Shown here: one piece after another, positions 7,895 to 11,480 of the stretch | How the letters are laid out: each line of letters opens with the position of its first letter | Position numbering within the stretch: position 1 is the first letter of the stretch | Position numbers and translations under genes: made by a program | The notes under the pieces: generated by a model | What the model saw: the letters and a program-made list of their open reading frames with translations, nothing else | The model's database searches: none | What the model was told of the DNA's origin: nothing | Assembly (NCBI GenBank): GCA_015143735.1 | Contig: VKHC01000506.1 | Location: forward strand, 1-11,480 | Direction of reading: 5' to 3' | From: Synura sp. LO234KE | Lineage: Eukaryota > Sar > Synurophyceae > Synurales > Mallomonadaceae | Length of the DNA stretch: 11,480 nucleotides

Positions 7895-8461
7895 AACTCA
7901 ACATTTCTTAATTCGCCGATTCCTACCTCCTCCGATTTTTGGGGTGTTCACAAAATTTCACCAGCCGCAAGTTCATTCAGCCTTCAACACATTCCGACAA
8001 ATGATTTACCCTTACCCCAAGTGGGAATCGCCAATCTGGCTCATATGAGTGCTTGGGATTATATGCATGTCATATTTTTCTAATTTAAGCTTTAACGTTA
8101 AAAAAACATACCGACAAATGCGTATTTGGGAGTCGTGAGGAAAAATCCTGTTGCAATTCTAATCGCTCCCTTGATCAACTCTGCCAAACTATTTTAGAGG
8201 ATTTTGGAAAGCTCGAATTGTTAGAGAAAATATTTGGTTTTTATGCAGATTCAGCATGTAAGTAACTCGATTAGGTTTTTCCCAGCAATTTGAAGTCCAG
8301 CAGAGCCTCCCAGAGAAAGTCTTTTATATTGCAGGATGCTGTATATGCAGTTTCGTTTTGAATGTTGAGGTGAACCTCCGCGTGCACCAAGAGAAGTGGC
8401 TTAGTGCGGAGATTTGATTATGTCTCCCAACACTTCTAGGTAAAGTCCGGAAAGCCCTTTT
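7895..8461. other. AT-rich stretch, nothing recognised
   Basis: This lies between the LTR and the GC-rich repeat-coding island. All frames are short and show no motif. No target-site duplication of the LTR element could be matched to its left flank. Confidence 0.35.
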
Positions 8462-8767
8462 ATGTCTCTCTGCCGCTGCCCCCTGCCTTCCCTGTCTTCA
8501 AGCCATAGCCGAAGACCCAAAAGAAAAAGTTCACGATGCCTGCTGGGCTTCTTCTTCTTCACCCAAATGGATTTAGTCCTTTTCGTGATCATGGGAGAAC
8601 CCATCAATAATCCTCTCTGGGCTGCTCCTTTAACCAATGTGGAGGAGGCGTGGATCACGCTGAAGAGTCCAGTGCTGTTCTTTCCTCCGCCGGAGAGTAC
8701 TTACCCTCTCCCCAACTCTGCCTTACTGGGGGCAGTGATGCGAGCATTTTTCCTGTCCCTGCGCTAG
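8462..8767 (+). CDS. hypothetical ORF, 101 codons, possibly the 5' part of the repeat locus
   Basis: ATG at 8462 opens a 101-codon frame to TAG. The start is Ser/Arg-rich (CRCPLPSLSSSHSRRPKRKSSR), then a hydrophobic patch around GFFFFTQMDLVLFVIM (residues 31-46) that could be a short membrane segment, then AAPLTNVEEAW, LKSPVLFFPPPESTYPLP. The late Pro-rich portion resembles in style the 13-residue repeats further on, suggesting that both once belonged to one reading frame. A second plus frame overlaps it (8650-8976, no ATG), which fits a frameshift within one decayed gene. No family is recognised. It could equally be an exon whose donor I could not place. Confidence 0.35.
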   Translation: MSLCRCPLPSLSSSHSRRPKRKSSRCLLGFFFFTQMDLVLFVIMGEPINNPLWAAPLTNVEEAWITLKSPVLFFPPPESTYPLPNSALLGAVMRAFFLSLR

Positions 8768-8976
8768 TGGATCCTTCGCACGGGGAACACGCATCTTCCC
8801 GCCCGAGGAGGGAATTTTCGGTGGATCCTCCCTACTTCACGCTTCCTCCAGTGCCACCGTCCGTAGCCCCGATAGCTGCGGTGCAGTGTGTGGCCCGAGG
8901 ACCTACGGAGCCCATTGGCGGAACAGAAGCCCCCCCCAGAGAGTGTGGACCCGATCACTGGCATCAGCACACCTGA
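8650..8976 (+). pseudogene. Pro-rich open frame, likely continuation of the repeat-protein locus
   Basis: This plus frame of 108 codons has no ATG (a GTG at the left edge) and overlaps the 8462-8767 ORF. It is rich in Pro, Ser and Ala (EFSVDPPYFTLPPVPPSVAP, AAVQCVARGPTEP) and ends HWHQHT then TGA. Its third-position G/C preference resembles the surrounding island. The likely reading is that the original frame shifted from 8462-8767 to this one and then to the next at about 9007. No function can be assigned. Confidence 0.3.
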
Positions 8977-9006
8977 CTCAGACTGCTGGCGCACCAAGAG
9001 CCAGCT

Positions 9007-9859
9007 GTGGGCGCACTCACTCTGCTAGTCCAGCCGTGCCCTTTCGGAGCGCATCCTTTTAAGGCGATGCGGGATGTCGAAAAGGGACGCTTTCCCTCCA
9101 CCAAGGTGGCGTTGGAGCGGCCCCAGAATCAACAGAGCAACTTGAAGCCGGAGGTGTCGCTGGAGCACGTGATGGTCTCCCTTTGGACGAAGTAGTCGCC
9201 GGAGTACTGGCTTGCTTGCCCTCAGCTGGAATCGCAGACAGTGCTTGTGTCCACCCCCCAGAAGATGTGACTGATTCTTCTACAAAAGAGGAGGCGCCGG
9301 CGAACGTTGTTGTCTCCCCTCAGTCGGATGCGTCGCTGGAGACATTACCGGTCAATTTTGTTTGCTCTCTGACAGAAGAGTCGCCAGTGAACGCGCTTGT
9401 TCACCACTGAAGGTGGTGCCACCGGAGACAGTGCTGGTCTACCCTCCGACGGAGGAGTTGCTGGAGAAGGCGCTTGTCTCCTCTCTGACGGAGGAGCCAA
9501 CGCCGGTAGATATTGTTTGCCCTCCGACGAAGGAGTCGCTGACAATCGTACTGATCCGCACTCCGACGGTAGAGTCGCCGGTGAACGTGCTTGTTTCCCC
9601 TCCGCCGGAAGAGCCCCCGGCGAACCTACTTGTTGCCCCTCCGCCGGAAGAGCCCCCGGCAAACCTGCTAGAAACGTTCTTGTTTCTCCTTAACCGGAGG
9701 CGTTGCTGGAGACCGTGCTGATCACCCTTCTGCCGGAGGAGTCGCTAGAGATTGTGTTTGTTGCGACGTTGGTTCTTGCCCAGGGATCTACGGAGAGCCT
9801 TGGGGGAGGAGGAGCCCTCGGAGCGTGTTGCTGTCTCCTTTGAAAGTGCTGCCTCGATC
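9007..9859 (+). pseudogene. Pro/Glu/Val-rich repeat-protein locus, frame broken
   Basis: The plus strand encodes the 13-residue repeat array, but the phase of the repeat peptide moves between frames. At 9181-9219 one unit has TAG where its neighbours have GAG. The phase then changes near 9240-9260, and again near 9400, where one unit is 38 bases and its frame ends in TGA after ALVHH. A last shift near 9680 ends the long frame that opened at 9362 (119 codons). No start, signal peptide or known domain is seen. The repeat resembles low-complexity, probably disordered protein with a beta-prone VLVS tail; a surface or scaffold role would be guesswork. Sequencing error is an alternative to true decay because several indels are single bases. 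Confidence 0.5.
9140..9775 (+). repeat. degenerate 39-bp tandem repeats encoding a 13-residue unit
   Basis: Units of 39 bases follow each other, best preserved at 9443-9481, 9482-9520, 9521-9559, 9560-9598, 9599-9637 and 9638-9676. The consensus peptide is roughly PPTEESPVNVLVS: Pro at the front, one or two Glu, then a Val/Leu-rich end. The two units at 9599 and 9638 are nearly identical and so the youngest. Units on both sides are more diverged and sometimes shortened, for example the one at about 9220 has 11 codons. The period is a multiple of three, which suggests expansion under a coding constraint. Short look-alikes continue to about 9860 (EEEPSERVAVS). Confidence 0.85.
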
Positions 9860-10072
9860 AATTTGCTGTATTAGCTAGCTTTCCGCTAAAAGGTGCTTGT
9901 CTTCTTTCCTGCCTTCCTGGACTAGGTCAGAATGGTGGTCTGCCTTTTTGCGCCATACATTCAAACTGTTACTGTGCCCCGCATAGTACATGCTGTGACA
10001 TTACTGGCGTTATTGGCACTTGGTTGCCTCTTCGCTACCATGACATTACCTCCCTCTGTGGTCTTTTTGTAG

Positions 10073-10264
10073 GAAGTTCTTCCCCCGGTGGTGGTACACG
10101 CGTTCCCTACTACGTCGTTGCGTAGTAACCATCCCCGAAGGAGGCCTTTCCTACGCCCTCCTCGGGCGGAGGCTGCCTCCTCCTACCCCACTCAGTCATG
10201 GGGTTTGCAGTTGGCCCATGGGGGGCTCAAAATTAGCGGACATGCCTTTGCCTACATATTTTAA
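10073..10264 (+). CDS. possible 3'-terminal exon, Arg/Pro-rich
   Basis: A pyrimidine-rich run ending CTTTTTGTAG (10063-10072) is a good splice acceptor. The frame behind it runs 63 codons to TAA, starting EVLPPVVVHAFPTTS, then SNHPRRRPFLRPPRAEAASS, and ending GHAFAYIF. It keeps the G/C-rich third positions of the 8462-9860 island, while the sequence after the stop is AT-rich at once. The composition fits a Pro-rich tail of the upstream repeat locus, but I could not identify the matching donor. A stem-forming segment (TACTACG...CGTAGTA, near 10110-10130) lies inside. It could also be a chance frame in GC-rich DNA. Confidence 0.35.
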   Translation, partial: EVLPPVVVHAFPTTSLRSNHPRRRPFLRPPRAEAASSYPTQSWGLQLAHGGLKISGHAFAYIF

Positions 10265-11045
10265 TTGTATATGTCAGATATACCGGATCTCTTCGTAATC
10301 GTCATATGATCATATTTTCCTCCCTGTCGCAACAACTAGCAAACCCATAGATTACGTCATATCAACGTCGTTGAATAATTGGACTCCAACAACTCATTCG
10401 AATGGTACCCGAGTCGTACCTGTTATCGCTCGTCTTTGTCCTCGTCCGCTGATGACCCTTTCAATGATACCAACATAACTGATCTCGACTTCAAGACGAC
10501 CTTTCAATAACTTCTTCCAGTTTCCCTAATGCTCAAAAACTATAAAATCCTATCGTCTCAGTAGCGTTTTCGTGTGGCTTAAATTTCAGTATCAGCAAAA
10601 CAAAGTACAAACTTATTCGTAAATCTCTCATCTTGTCCCATTTATCAGTTTATCAGCTTTAGAAAGAGTTTCTGATAGTAAGTATTTGCTGGATAATTGA
10701 TCCTACTATGACCTAATCAAAAACAACAAGCATAGACAGCAAGAATCAAAATGAAAAGAATTAGCGAATTAAGTACAACAACACGAAATTACAAAAAAAT
10801 ATTCTTTCACACGAACACCGAATCTACTACTCCATGGAGCGGAAATCTGGACTATAACAAAATCTTTATCGACATTGAAAATGTGCTGTCCTTATTATAA
10901 TGGCTTCACATGAGCTAGTGACCACAGTGTACGATTTATAGGCTACATTTCTTCGGAAATTCGTAGAAACCGGTTGTCCTTTCTTGATATACATTCGTTG
11001 TAAAACGCCTATGAAAAAATTAAAATTCAAGGTAATAGTTGTAAT
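10265..11045. other. AT-rich stretch; one weak ORF remnant
   Basis: Most of this has no coding signal. A 43-codon plus frame at 10379-10510 without ATG gives LDSNNSFEWYPSRTCY and SSSADDPFNDTNITDLDF then TAA, with protein-like acidic composition; it may be an exon piece or chance. CTATAAAA at about 10546 resembles a TATA box but has no gene attached to it. Confidence 0.3.
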
Positions 11046-11291
11046 ATGGCACCGAAAAAGAGGGGATCAAATGACGAGGAGGCGATGCAAAAAATTGAAG
11101 ACTGCGCAAACTTGCGTGATTGACAGGAATGTTTTCCAGTTCTTCTGGAGGTATTAAGGGCTAATCAAATAAAAATACCAGACTTAATTTGTTTTTGCTT
11201 ACATTACAGTTCTCCAGCAAAGAAACCAAAGTATTACAAAAAACAGCCGGTATCCATCAAGCGCGAGAACAGTATTTCGTTCGGGGAATAG
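11046..11291 (+). pseudogene. small ORF with one in-frame TGA, unknown
   Basis: ATG at 11046 begins MAPKKRGSNDEEAMQKIED, a Lys/Arg start followed by an acidic helix, as seen at the N-terminus of many DNA-binding and transposase proteins, although no family can be named. TGA at 11121 interrupts after 25 codons. The same frame continues QECFPVLLEVLRANQIKIPD and on to TAG at 11289. Alternatively GTATTA at 11151 and TTACAG at 11204-11209 bound a 59-base intron with a pyrimidine-rich 3' end. Splicing in phase 0 would then lead into a frame starting FSSKETKVLQKTAG that stays open to about 11360. In either model the TGA must be read through or is a mutation. The upstream sequence is AT-rich without a clear promoter. 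Confidence 0.3.
11151..11209 (+). other. candidate intron in the 11046 ORF
   Basis: The segment begins GTATTAAG after GAG and ends with a strong acceptor (TTTGTTTTTGCTTACATTACAG). GGCTAATC near 11159-11166 or CTTACAT near 11198 could act as the branch site. Its 59-base length suits short introns. The competing reading, straight through, is also open, so splicing is not demonstrated. Confidence 0.3.
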
Positions 11292-11480
11292 GAGAGAGAC
11301 CCAGTATTTTGTTATTTGTACAAGGTCGAGGTTGGACCGGAAGAGGGCGGGAATATATATGATCCACCCTTTTTCGTACATAAGTCACTTCCCAGGAATT
11401 CCAGGAAATATTTGAAAAAACGGGAATTTTTTGAAGGTGCGTGATTTACTTATATAATGCGTGTATTTTGAGCTCCTAAA

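Noticed and set aside
1907-7904. A target-site duplication flanking the LTR element.
   Set aside because: The five bases outside the inferred ends do not match (CAATT against AACTC), and the ends are uncertain in the left repeat.
9345-9662. 105-codon minus-strand frame with Ala/Pro/Ser repeats.
   Set aside because: It is the antisense shadow of the 39-bp repeats. The plus-strand reading has the more regular 13-residue pattern.
10105-10170. Short inverted repeats (TACTACG...CGTAGTA and a GC-rich stem near 10150-10190).
   Set aside because: Arms are only about 7 bases, they lie within an open frame, and no T-run or context suggests a regulatory hairpin.
10540-10560. CTATAAAA as a TATA box.
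   Set aside because: A single AT-rich motif in AT-rich DNA with no gene start downstream within a reasonable distance.
1-11480. CRISPR arrays, rRNA, bacterial operons or phage modules.
   Set aside because: No regularly spaced direct repeats with unique spacers, no rRNA core sequence, and no compact gene order; the only tandem array is the 39-bp coding-type repeat.

Overview
The window looks like repeat-rich nuclear DNA of a eukaryote. It has no tightly packed open frames, no bacterial-type operons and no ribosome binding sites. Most recognisable coding sequence is degraded transposable element, and several short GT...AG intron-like segments with pyrimidine-rich acceptors occur. The best taxonomic clue is the style of a Ty3/Gypsy polyprotein between 2255 and 4815. 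From memory, its integrase and C-terminal block most resemble elements abundant in oomycetes such as Phytophthora and the downy mildews. No search could be run, so this is a moderate inference.

Layout. Positions 1-1010 are relatively GC-rich with no resolvable gene; a short coding-like relic lies on the minus strand at 889-999. Positions 1011-1916 are AT-rich and empty. From about 1917 to 7894 there appears to be one old LTR retrotransposon on the minus strand. It has a degenerate 3' LTR (about 1917-2213), a polypurine tract (2221-2241), and a pol pseudogene running from the end of the reverse transcriptase (4815) through RNase H and integrase to a C-terminal block ending at 2255. A diverged 5' LTR lies at about 7635-7894. 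The 5' half of the element (gag, protease, most of RT) is not recognisable. Within that space lies a fragment of a non-LTR (LINE) reverse transcriptase on the plus strand (5435-5925), followed by AT-rich sequence with weak small ORFs and a possible two-exon ORF at 7261-7560.

Positions 7895-8461 are AT-rich and empty. Positions 8462-10264 form a second GC-rich island on the plus strand. It holds a 101-codon ORF, a degenerate 39-bp (13-residue) tandem repeat array broken by frameshifts and one visible nonsense codon, and a terminal exon-like ORF behind a good splice acceptor. Positions 10265-11480 are AT-rich, with one interrupted ORF at 11046-11291 that starts with a lysine-rich peptide.

Nothing here can be shown to be an intact working gene. 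The genes do not form a pathway. The window reads as a graveyard of nested transposons plus a decayed or poorly resolved repeat-protein locus. I did not find a convincing new biological system; the most interesting unexplained item is the 13-residue repeat island at 8462-10264.
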